From Thermoflavifilum sp. (lineage in GTDB: Bacteria; Bacteroidota; Bacteroidia; Chitinophagales; Chitinophagaceae): a stretch of DNA of 64,000 nucleotides. Location of the stretch: positions 248,001 to 312,000 of the forward strand of contig JAIMAQ010000001.1 of assembly GCA_023511875.1 (NCBI GenBank), written 5' to 3'. This document shows, piece by piece, positions 8,690 to 16,033 of the stretch; within the stretch, counting starts at the first letter, position 1; each line of letters begins with the position of its first letter. The notes under the pieces were generated by a model. The model did not search any database, was not told the DNA's origin, and was given only the letters and a program-made list of their open reading frames with translations. The translations under genes were made by a program, and so were the position numbers.

Positions 8690-8696
8690 ATCACAA

Positions 8697-8942
8697 ATGA
8701 CTATGGAAAAGATTACCATTATTGATGTACGCACGCCGCAAGAATTCTCAGCTGGACATGTAGATGGAAGCATCAACATTCCATTACAGGAAATTACTCA
8801 ACGTATCGATGAAATCAAGAGATTGCCACAGCCTATCGTGTTATGTTGCGCAAGTGGCAATCGCAGTGCAAGAGCCCAAATGATCTTGCAAAACTTCGGG
8901 ATTGCTTGTGAAAATGGTGGAAGCTGGATAGATTTATTGTAA
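8697..8942 (+). CDS. Stand-alone rhodanese domain protein
   Basis: An 81-residue single-domain rhodanese without signal peptide, so probably cytosolic. It starts directly on the fold (TIIDVRTPQEFSAGHVDGSINIP) and has the active-site loop CCASGNRSARA, with two adjacent cysteines of which the second is in the usual catalytic place. It may carry persulfide sulfur between partners in this cluster. Either ATG at 8697 or 8703 could start it. It lies 7 bp after the DUF6132-like gene and is closely related to the next gene. Confidence 0.85.
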   Translation: MTMEKITIIDVRTPQEFSAGHVDGSINIPLQEITQRIDEIKRLPQPIVLCCASGNRSARAQMILQNFGIACENGGSWIDLL

Positions 8943-8962
8943 AATGAAATTAAACATATCAT

Positions 8963-9277
8963 ATGGGACTATTTGGAAAATTATTTGGCCATAAAGAAAA
9001 AAAAGATTTAGGCTTGCTTATTCAGCAAGGAGCTATTATTCTCGATGTGCGCACACCACAGGAGTTTAAATCGGGTCATATTCCTGGAGCCATTAATATA
9101 CCCGTGCAACAACTTCAGCAACAATTACATCGCTTGAAAAAAAATCAAGTTATCATTACTTGTTGTGCTTCAGGGGCAAGAAGTGCACTGGCAAAAAATA
9201 TTCTCAAACAAGCTGGATTTGCAGAAGTGCACAATGGGGGCAGCTGGATTAATTTACAGCGTTATAAAAACTCATGA
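8963..9277 (+). CDS. Rhodanese domain protein with short N-terminal extension
   Basis: A 104-residue protein. About 22 residues (MGLFGKLFGHKEKKDLGLL) precede a complete rhodanese fold with ILDVRTPQEFKSGHIPGAINIP and the loop CCASGARSALA. The N-terminal part is short and amphipathic and could be a weak membrane or partner contact; it is not a cleavable signal. The high similarity to the gene just upstream points to tandem duplication. Both copies have the double cysteine. It is part of the 7157-9518 sulfur operon. Confidence 0.83.
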   Translation: MGLFGKLFGHKEKKDLGLLIQQGAIILDVRTPQEFKSGHIPGAINIPVQQLQQQLHRLKKNQVIITCCASGARSALAKNILKQAGFAEVHNGGSWINLQRYKNS

Positions 9278-9278
9278 C

Positions 9279-9518
9279 ATGAAACAACTCTTATTTACTA
9301 ATTGGCATACGATGCGCTGGATTCGCTTGATATCTGGTTTATTTTTAGCAGTTGGGGCCTTTCAAATGCACGACATCTGGTTAGGATTGGCTGCTGGATT
9401 ATTGCTTTTTCAAGCAGCAACCAATACTGGATGTTGTGCATCCGGTGCTTGTCAAATACCCATTCAACAACAACCTAAACAAGAAGATAATAAAGTGCAA
9501 GAGCCTGTGAATTCCTAA
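9279..9518 (+). CDS. Small membrane protein with Cys-rich tail (YgaP-transmembrane/DUF2892-like)
   Basis: A 79-residue protein with an N-terminal amphipathic helix, two close membrane segments (about 14-46) and then TGCCASGACQIP before a polar Gln/Lys-rich tail. The size and position beside rhodaneses resemble the DUF2892 membrane module that is fused to a rhodanese in YgaP. The cluster of three cysteines right after the membrane helix could hold metal or persulfide; this is inference. The ATG at 9279 overlaps nothing and lies 1 bp after the rhodanese stop. It is the last gene of the operon and is convergent with glmM. Confidence 0.65.
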   Translation: MKQLLFTNWHTMRWIRLISGLFLAVGAFQMHDIWLGLAAGLLLFQAATNTGCCASGACQIPIQQQPKQEDNKVQEPVNS

Positions 9519-9534
9519 TATGCAGGTACATTAA

Positions 9535-10932
9535 TTAATGCTGATAGTTGATACATTCGCGAATATCTTCCATGATTTTGCGAGCAATATTTTGAGCAGT
9601 GGTCTCAAATCTGCTTTCTGCATAGATGCGTATGATAGGCTCTGTATTGGAAGCACGTAGATGTACCCAGTCATTGTTTTCAAATATGATACGTAATCCA
9701 TCTTCGGTATTTTGAGGATACTGTTTGTACTTTTCTTGCATCTTCTGCAAGATTTGTTGAATATCTATTCCATCTTGTAAAGCAATTTTATTTTTCGAGA
9801 TAAAATAATCGGGATACATTCGCCTGAGTGCAGAGATTTTTTTTCCAGAATTGGCCAGATGTGTTAAAAACAATGCAATACCTATTAAGGCATCTCTGCC
9901 GTAGTGCAGATCAGGAACAATTACGCCTCCATTGCCTTCCCCGCCTATTACGGCATTTACCTGTTTCATTTTCTTCACTACGTTTATCTCACCTACTGGT
10001 GCAGGAAAATATTGTCCACCATGCTTTTCGGTAATATCTTTTAATGCTTGTGTTGATAAAAAATTTGAAACAGTATTACCTGGTCGATGAGTAAGTACAT
10101 AGTCGGCCACTGCAACCAATGTATATTCTTCACCAAACATACTGCCATCTTCACATACAAAACACAAGCGATCTACATCTGGATCAACTGCAATACCTAA
10201 ATCGGCATTTTGTTTTTTCACCTCTGCTTTCAATGCCGCCAAATGCTCTGGCAGAGGCTCTGGATGATGTGCAAAGCGCCCATTGATCTCACCATGTAGC
10301 AGATGCACTTTAGCTACACCTAATACTTTCAACAATGCAGGTACATAAATTGCGCCTGAAGAATTGATGGCATCGACTACAACCGTATATTGCCTTGCTG
10401 CGATTGCATCAGCATGCACTAAGGGATGTTGCACAATGAGATCAATATGTTTTTGTAAATAACTTTCTGATGTGCTATACCTACCGAGATGATATACATC
10501 TGCAAAGCTTGTAGTATCTACATCTTGTGCCCATTTGATCACTTCCGAAGCCTCATCGGCATCGAGAAATTCTCCTTTGCGATTTAGCAATTTCAATGCA
10601 TTCCACTCTTCGGGATTATGGCTGGCGGTAATGATGATGCCTCCTGCAGCACGTTCTTGCTCTACAGCAATCTCCACTGTAGGCGTTGTGGTCAATCCCA
10701 AATCTACTACTTCAGCGCCCATGGCTTGTATGGTTGCAGTCACCAGCTGGCTGATCATGTTACCAGAGGCTCTACCATCTCTACCTATAATGATTTTGCG
10801 GTTGTCGCCCTGATCAATAATCCAGCGAACATAGGCCGTCGTAAAACGCAATATATCCACTGGAGTGAGTGCAGTTCCAGGCTTTCCACCAATAGTTCCT
10901 CGTATTCCTGAGATAGATGTTATCAATGACAC
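9535..10932 (-). CDS. glmM: Phosphoglucosamine mutase (phosphohexomutase family)
   Basis: Interconverts glucosamine-6-phosphate and glucosamine-1-phosphate for UDP-GlcNAc, hence peptidoglycan and LPS. The protein is 465 residues and has all four phosphohexomutase regions: the catalytic serine loop TASHNPEEWN (Ser104), the magnesium loop DPDVDR, the sugar loop GGEGNGG and the phosphate-binding RASNTEPIIRIYAES. The GTG at 10932 is the chosen start because the family begins with SLITSISGIRGT and a -7 box lies about 20 bp upstream. An ATG at 10995 would place the start upstream of that promoter. It could be a phosphomannomutase paralogue, but the ends fit GlmM of Bacteroidota best. Confidence 0.88.
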   Translation of the reverse strand: MSLITSISGIRGTIGGKPGTALTPVDILRFTTAYVRWIIDQGDNRKIIIGRDGRASGNMISQLVTATIQAMGAEVVDLGLTTTPTVEIAVEQERAAGGIIITASHNPEEWNALKLLNRKGEFLDADEASEVIKWAQDVDTTSFADVYHLGRYSTSESYLQKHIDLIVQHPLVHADAIAARQYTVVVDAINSSGAIYVPALLKVLGVAKVHLLHGEINGRFAHHPEPLPEHLAALKAEVKKQNADLGIAVDPDVDRLCFVCEDGSMFGEEYTLVAVADYVLTHRPGNTVSNFLSTQALKDITEKHGGQYFPAPVGEINVVKKMKQVNAVIGGEGNGGVIVPDLHYGRDALIGIALFLTHLANSGKKISALRRMYPDYFISKNKIALQDGIDIQQILQKMQEKYKQYPQNTEDGLRIIFENNDWVHLRASNTEPIIRIYAESRFETTAQNIARKIMEDIRECINYQH

Positions 10933-10952
10933 GTGTAAAGGGTTTTGTTGGG

Positions 10953-10960
10953 CAAAGATA
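10953..10960 (-). promoter_or_regulatory. -7 box of the glmM promoter
   Basis: The minus strand reads TATCTTTG followed by C, a full TAnnTTTG match, 20 bp before the GTG at 10932. It supports that start over an ATG at 10995. No clear -33 TTTG is visible. Confidence 0.5.
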
Positions 10961-11037
10961 AGTAAATGAATTTTGCAGATTCTTAATGTGCACATTCAAA
11001 AATAAATGAGAATTTTAAGGCTTCAATATATTTTCAC

Positions 11038-11634
11038 ATGCATCAGCTCATCTATCATTTGATTGTATTCGACAGAAAACTATTTCATTATATCAACGGC
11101 ACCTGGCATACACCCTTGTTAGATGTGCTGATGCCATTTATTCGCAATCCATTTACTTGGGCTCCTTTATACTTATTTTTATTACTTTTCGTATGCATCA
11201 ATTTCAAGTGGCGAGGCTTAGTATGGATATTATTTTTTTTAATCAGCTTTGCTATTGCCGATCAGTTGAGTGTAGAAGTGTTTAAGATGTTTGTACAACG
11301 CTTGCGTCCTTGTCATGATCCTGTGGTAGCCCCAACCGATAGGTTACTCATTTCTTGTGGAGGACAATATGGTTTTCCTTCGGCACATGCTACTAATCAT
11401 TTTGCCTTGGCCATGTTTATGTTTCTAAGCTTTCGACGATTTACTGGAAAATGGTTATGGATCGTGTTTTTTTGGGCATTCCTCATTTCATATGCACAGG
11501 TTTATGTAGGCGTTCATTTCCCCGGAGATATTTTTGCTGGTATATTACTGGGATTACTCATTGGCACAGTCACCGGTACTATCTTTGTAAAATTTTTTCC
11601 TTTAAGATCAACATGTCAATTGTTTTCTACTTAA
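11038..11634 (+). CDS. PAP2-family membrane phosphatase
   Basis: A 198-residue integral membrane protein with about five to six helices and the three phosphatase motifs of the PAP2/undecaprenyl-diphosphatase BacA-unrelated family: K-x6-RP in KMFVQRLRP, PSAH in FPSAHATNHF and the C-terminal H-x3-D in YVGVHFPGD. The arginine usually found at the start of the third motif is Gln here (SYAQVYVG). Members dephosphorylate undecaprenyl pyrophosphate, phosphatidylglycerophosphate or other lipid phosphates; which one cannot be read from sequence. Its end overlaps the next start by 22 bp, so it is co-transcribed with the ZIP transporter. Confidence 0.85.
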   Translation: MHQLIYHLIVFDRKLFHYINGTWHTPLLDVLMPFIRNPFTWAPLYLFLLLFVCINFKWRGLVWILFFLISFAIADQLSVEVFKMFVQRLRPCHDPVVAPTDRLLISCGGQYGFPSAHATNHFALAMFMFLSFRRFTGKWLWIVFFWAFLISYAQVYVGVHFPGDIFAGILLGLLIGTVTGTIFVKFFPLRSTCQLFST

Positions 11635-12341
11635 TATTTATTTTTTTACTCACCTTATTGGGCGGTAATTTGCCATTGTTGTCTCGTGATATCCAGCAAA
11701 GAGGCACAGTTGGCTTACTGGCATTTACAGGTTCTTTTCTGCTGGGTATTACGCTGGTAGACCTTATTCCCACAGTATTTCATAGCTTGGGAATGCGAGC
11801 AGGAATAGCTATTCTTGTGGGTTATGTATTACAACTCTTGTTGCAACTTTTTTCTCATGGCATGGAACACAGCCACACGCCTACCCTTGAGATCCATCAT
11901 GGAGTGTTGGGATCTTTGCTGTTTGGCCTTAGCTTACATGCGTTTTTGGAAGGTATACCGCTAGGATATGCTGATGCTCGGCCTGGTGTACTCATCGCAT
12001 GGGTAGCGGGTATTTCGGTGCACAAGATTCCAGAAGCCATGACGCTGATGAGTATCTTGCTGTTAAAACCTTTGAGCAGGTCTACTAAATGGTTCATATT
12101 GATAGGCTTTGCCTTGGTAACACCTATCGCAGCTTTGCTGAGTGCCGCAACAGAACAGGATTGGACTAGTTTTCAGCCAATTATGCCTTGGTTGGTAGCC
12201 ATCGTGGCGGGGTCATTTCTGCATATTGCTTCTACGATTTTGTTTGAAAGCAGCACACAGCAACATACCTTTCCTCGCTGGAAATGGTTAGCTTTGCTTG
12301 CTGGATTCGTATTAGCAATAGCCACCTACTGGTTGGAATAA
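11613..12341 (+). CDS. ZIP-family divalent metal transporter
   Basis: A 242-residue membrane protein with about eight helices. The metal path is recognisable: HAFLEGIPLGY in helix 4 and HKIPEAMTLMSIL in helix 5, the two histidine-containing helices of ZIP carriers. A His-containing loop (HGMEHSHTPTLEIHH) lies between helices 3 and 4. Zinc is the likeliest substrate, with iron or manganese possible. The ATG at 11613 gives a start in the first helix (MSIVFYLIF), overlapping the PAP2 gene by 22 bp; an open frame upstream of it has no membrane character. Confidence 0.85.
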   Translation: MSIVFYLIFIFLLTLLGGNLPLLSRDIQQRGTVGLLAFTGSFLLGITLVDLIPTVFHSLGMRAGIAILVGYVLQLLLQLFSHGMEHSHTPTLEIHHGVLGSLLFGLSLHAFLEGIPLGYADARPGVLIAWVAGISVHKIPEAMTLMSILLLKPLSRSTKWFILIGFALVTPIAALLSAATEQDWTSFQPIMPWLVAIVAGSFLHIASTILFESSTQQHTFPRWKWLALLAGFVLAIATYWLE

Positions 12342-12344
12342 ACA

Positions 12345-12569
12345 ATGATGAAAAATCACATAAATTCAAGATATTTGTGTGTGGTATGGATACCGATTCT
12401 AGTCGATTATGCCCCTTTTTTGCACCTACCCATGTGATATACAGGATCAGCCGTAGCCCTTTTTATTTTTTGCACACCTTTTTCTGGCTCCTTCTTCAAA
12501 CAACAGGTGCATGGCCACACCCACGCAAAAGTAAGCTGGCCGCATCTCGTGTTTAATCATCTGTTATGA
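12345..12569 (+). pseudogene. Small ORF interrupted by one in-frame TGA, possible pseudogene
   Basis: Between the ZIP gene and the CNNM/CorC gene one frame runs from ATG 12345 to a TGA at 12567, broken only by a TGA at 12435-12437. It begins 3 bp after the ZIP stop and its end overlaps the next ATG as ATGA, the spacing of a genuine operon gene. The first part encodes a hydrophobic segment (RYLCVVWIPILV). The second part encodes another hydrophobic segment and a tail with QQVHGHTHAKVSWPHL. No family was recognised. It may be a decayed gene, or the first TGA may be a sequencing error. The first 30 codons alone could also be a short peptide. Confidence 0.35.
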
Positions 12570-13870
12570 AAGAGCTTATAATCATTGGCATATTGATTTT
12601 TTTGAACGGCTTACTCGCCATGGCCGAGATTGCGCTGGTATCTGTAAAAAAGATTCGCCTCAAACATAAAGCAGAAAAAGGAGACCAGGCTGCTCGTTCA
12701 GCCCTCGACCTAGCTACACAGCCCGATCGTTTTTTTTCTACCATTCAAATTGGTATCACGCTCATCGGCATCTTAACGGGATTATTTACCGGAGAGGCTA
12801 TCAAAGAAGGATTAGCGCAATGGTTTGCGCACTGGCCTGTAATAGCTGACTACAGCCATTCCATAGCCACTATTGCGGTGGTTTTTATTATTACCTATTT
12901 CTCACTCGTCTTAGGAGAGTTGGTACCCAAGCAGCTGGGGTTAGCGCACCCTGAAACCATTGCCAAGTTCATGGCTCGCCCCATGAAATGGCTTTCTACA
13001 ATTACCTTTCCTTTCATATGGCTGTTAAGCATTTCGTCGAAAGCTGTCGTTAAGTTATTTCGTATAAAAACTTCTGAAGATGTAGAGGTAACCGAAGAAG
13101 AGATCATAGCCATGATCAACCAGGGGACTATCTCGGGTGCCGTGGAAGAGGCTGAACAAGATATTATTGAACGGGTGTTTCTGCTAGGAGATCGCAACAT
13201 TACTTCACTCATGACGCATCGCTCGGAAATGGCCTGGCTCGATATCGACGATCCTCCTGAAGTGTTTAAACAGAAAGTACGAGAATCACCTCATTCTATC
13301 TATCCCGTTTGTGAAGGTCAGATCGACAATATGGTAGGAGTTGTACATGTGAAAGATTTATATTTAGCTGAAGAAGGCCAGTCGCTCAAAGATATCATGC
13401 GCAAACCATTGTTTGTGCCCGATAGCAACACAGCTTATCAGGTGATTCAAAAATTCAAACAATTTAAAACTCACGCTGCTTTTATTGTTGATGAATATGG
13501 CAGCATGGTGGGCATGATCACCGTCAATGATATCTTGGAGGGACTTGTGGGCGATATGCCCGACCAAGATGAAAGCGAATCAGAAATTGTAAAACGCGAT
13601 GATGGCACCTATCTAATCGATGCCCATACCGCTTTTTATGACTTTTTAGAATATTTTGACCGAGTAGAATTGATGGAGGAAATCGAAGAAGGTTTTGATA
13701 CGCTAGCCGGCTTTCTATTGAATCAACTGGGGCATATTCCGCATACTGGTGAAAAAGTTGCTTGGAAAGACTTTTGTTTTGAAGTGGTCGACATGGATGG
13801 GCATCGTATCGATAAAGTGCTAGTAAGCCTGCAACCCGCTGCAAATCAAAAGGCTAATGACGATTTATAG
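12566..13870 (+). CDS. CNNM/CorC (HlyC) family protein, probable divalent cation exporter
   Basis: A 434-residue membrane protein. Residues 1-190 form the DUF21/CNNM membrane domain (starting IIIGILIFLNGLLAMAEIALVS, with LGELVPKQLGLAHPE). Residues about 205-330 hold a CBS pair (DRNITSLMTHRSEM, VDEYGSMVGMITVNDILEGLVGD). Residues about 345-430 are the CorC/HlyC C-terminal domain (DGTYLIDAHTAFYDF, GHIPHTGEKV). Family members work in magnesium or cobalt efflux; older annotation as hemolysin is historical. The ATG at 12566 overlaps the end of the interrupted small ORF. Its 3' end overlaps the convergent glycosidase gene by 17 bp. Confidence 0.88.
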   Translation: MKELIIIGILIFLNGLLAMAEIALVSVKKIRLKHKAEKGDQAARSALDLATQPDRFFSTIQIGITLIGILTGLFTGEAIKEGLAQWFAHWPVIADYSHSIATIAVVFIITYFSLVLGELVPKQLGLAHPETIAKFMARPMKWLSTITFPFIWLLSISSKAVVKLFRIKTSEDVEVTEEEIIAMINQGTISGAVEEAEQDIIERVFLLGDRNITSLMTHRSEMAWLDIDDPPEVFKQKVRESPHSIYPVCEGQIDNMVGVVHVKDLYLAEEGQSLKDIMRKPLFVPDSNTAYQVIQKFKQFKTHAAFIVDEYGSMVGMITVNDILEGLVGDMPDQDESESEIVKRDDGTYLIDAHTAFYDFLEYFDRVELMEEIEEGFDTLAGFLLNQLGHIPHTGEKVAWKDFCFEVVDMDGHRIDKVLVSLQPAANQKANDDL

Positions 13871-15944
13871 CCAAAGGAAATACCGTTATTCGCAAACGGG
13901 CAGCACCCATAGGAATGAGTTCGAGCGTATCGATGGGCGTGTTTAACCGAAGAGGACTTGGGGGTAATGGGCCACACAATCCATTGGCATCTGCTTCCCA
14001 GGTAGGTACCTGTTGGCCCAGCACCCATAAACGAATAGGGCAGCTGGCTGCGGTAAACGGGTTGTTATCGCTTGGCCAACGACTTTTTACCAAACGTAAG
14101 GTATGAATTTCTCCCTGTGCATTGGCCAACAGAGCAACATTCCAGGGGCTGACGGGTTCAATATTGTAAGCACGCCAATGTTGGGTATCTGCATCGGACC
14201 TCCAGCGCGCATCGGGCACCACATGCAAAGTGGGGTTTTCTGGCTTTATCTGTTCTTTTATCTGCAACGAAAAGCTAAGTGGGCCATAATTTAGGCTCAC
14301 TCCTGAAGTAGTATCCTTACCCTTATACGTCCAATGTTGTACCCAGAGCTCCATGGGCAAGGATAAGCTCAGGCGATCGCCCTCTTCCCAACGACGTTCG
14401 AGGCGCACATATTTGCCCGACGCAGCACTCTTTAGCACAATAGGCTGGCCATTGAGCTCGATTTGAGGCGAATGACACCAAGCGGGTATGCGTAAATAAA
14501 GAGGGAACCGTTGTGAACGACGCAAATGTACCACAAATTGCACCCGATCAGAAAATGGATAATGGGTGTCTTCAACGATCTGAACGGTATCGCCTTCTCC
14601 CACTCTAGCATCTACGCTACAAGCATTGTACAACAATGCTGCCAAGCCATCATCGGGCGTGGCCATCCATAAGCTAGCCGCATAATAGGGCCAGCCCATG
14701 CCATGATTGTGCTGGCAACAACGATGGCTGAAAGGATTCATTTGGAAAAAAGGCCCTTCATTTTCTACACCAGGTGCATGGTTATGCCAATCGCTGTTAA
14801 TCATGTTTGGTGCTGTGAGATAACGCAATGCACGCATGTTGGGCATGAGGGCTGCTGGATAGCTGTTAAAAGCTACATTTTCTGCATGGTCGGCCCAAAA
14901 TGGATCACCTGTCATCGCAAGCAATTGTTCATCAGAATACATCTGCTCTACCATACCACAAGTTTCTACCGCCTGCTCTGGCCCAATACGGCCTGGCCTG
15001 GCATCTTCATCTGCCCCAAACATACCCCCAGGGACCTGCCCATATAGCCGCCGTATCAGTTGAAAATCGGCATAGGTAAAATGCAAATCACTACTATCAT
15101 GACTCACTAAAAAATAGGTGGCAGGCTCACGAAAACATTGGGCTATATTCACATTATGCCAGTTGGGTAAAGTTCCTGGCTGCTCCCAGTTGGCCGTGTG
15201 CCGATGAATCTTTTCAGCTAAGTGAAGCAAGCTGCTATCGGCCGTGAGGTTATACAACCACAAGACACTGTAGAGATTATCCCCAGCCCGACTTTTTTCC
15301 CAATAATGCGTGAGAAATACGCTATCGGGTAATGCTAATTCCCATTGGAAATAGCGTTGCATCAGGTCCAACACTCGAGGGTCGTGAGAAAAACTGTAAT
15401 AAGATTGCAAGCAATCGAGCATCACCATATTGGGCCAAAGATCGGGCTTGCCATTGCTGGCATGCAGGTTGGCTTCTGGGCCAAAATAGCCATCTGGTCG
15501 CTGGCTTTGAATAACGGCTTCCAACCAAAACTTTGCCTCTCGAATCATTGCCGTATCGTGCAGCTCATAAGCCAGTGCACTATAACCCCTAAGCCAATAA
15601 GGCACCTCTTCCCAACCATGATCGCCTTTTCCGTCACGGCTCAACCAAGCATTATTTTTTTTAACCAGCCAAGCGCTGATTTCCGATAAACGCCCATTCA
15701 ATCCATCGCGCTGCAATTGAAGCATTTTGCGAATCCAGCCTTGTGGTACAATACTACCTATGGGCAGGAAAATAAAAGATTGTGGCTCGAGGGGCGATCT
15801 ATTGGAAGGATAAAAATGATTTCGCATATGCAACGGAGGCCTTTCTACAACCGATACTTCAACCGGCGGCCGATCGACGGCCAATTGCAACCCTAGTGCA
15901 GCTAATAAACAGCTTATGGCCAAAAACCATTTTTTCATATGCAT
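13854..15944 (-). CDS. DUF1680 / GH127-like glycoside hydrolase, exported
   Basis: A 696-residue protein with an N-terminal hydrophobic signal (KKWFLAISCLLAALGLQLAV), so it is probably periplasmic or outside the cell. The central (alpha/alpha) barrel (about 60-480) has WLRGYSAL, SQRPDGYFGPE and the metal-thiol centre known from beta-L-arabinofuranosidase HypBA1: ETC (Glu327, Cys329) and RCC (Cys409, Cys410). Glu313 is a candidate acid/base. Beta-sandwich domains follow. GH127 and GH146 members release arabinofuranose with a cysteine nucleophile; the true substrate here is not known. No other sugar-degrading gene is adjacent, so it is not in a polysaccharide locus. The ATG at 15938 is an equally good start. 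Confidence 0.78.
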   Translation of the reverse strand: MHMKKWFLAISCLLAALGLQLAVDRPPVEVSVVERPPLHMRNHFYPSNRSPLEPQSFIFLPIGSIVPQGWIRKMLQLQRDGLNGRLSEISAWLVKKNNAWLSRDGKGDHGWEEVPYWLRGYSALAYELHDTAMIREAKFWLEAVIQSQRPDGYFGPEANLHASNGKPDLWPNMVMLDCLQSYYSFSHDPRVLDLMQRYFQWELALPDSVFLTHYWEKSRAGDNLYSVLWLYNLTADSSLLHLAEKIHRHTANWEQPGTLPNWHNVNIAQCFREPATYFLVSHDSSDLHFTYADFQLIRRLYGQVPGGMFGADEDARPGRIGPEQAVETCGMVEQMYSDEQLLAMTGDPFWADHAENVAFNSYPAALMPNMRALRYLTAPNMINSDWHNHAPGVENEGPFFQMNPFSHRCCQHNHGMGWPYYAASLWMATPDDGLAALLYNACSVDARVGEGDTVQIVEDTHYPFSDRVQFVVHLRRSQRFPLYLRIPAWCHSPQIELNGQPIVLKSAASGKYVRLERRWEEGDRLSLSLPMELWVQHWTYKGKDTTSGVSLNYGPLSFSLQIKEQIKPENPTLHVVPDARWRSDADTQHWRAYNIEPVSPWNVALLANAQGEIHTLRLVKSRWPSDNNPFTAASCPIRLWVLGQQVPTWEADANGLCGPLPPSPLRLNTPIDTLELIPMGAARLRITVFPLAINRH

Positions 15945-16033
15945 AACTGATGAGTGATATAAATCTAAAGAATTTATCCAGTCAATTGGCTAAGCTCACA
16001 AAATTTGCTTGTTCCCCACATCCCTGGCATTCA

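Noticed and set aside
10933-10995. ATG at 10995 as glmM start
   Set aside because: It lies upstream of the consensus -7 box at 10953-10960, and the extra residues have no family match.
12435-12437. In-frame TGA as possible selenocysteine codon
   Set aside because: No stem-loop of SECIS type was seen just downstream, and no selenoprotein family matches; a broken gene or sequence error is simpler.
12284-12556. A 90-codon frame overlapping the ZIP gene end
   Set aside because: Its first part is an out-of-frame reading of the ZIP gene; the other frame in this gap has proper gene spacing.
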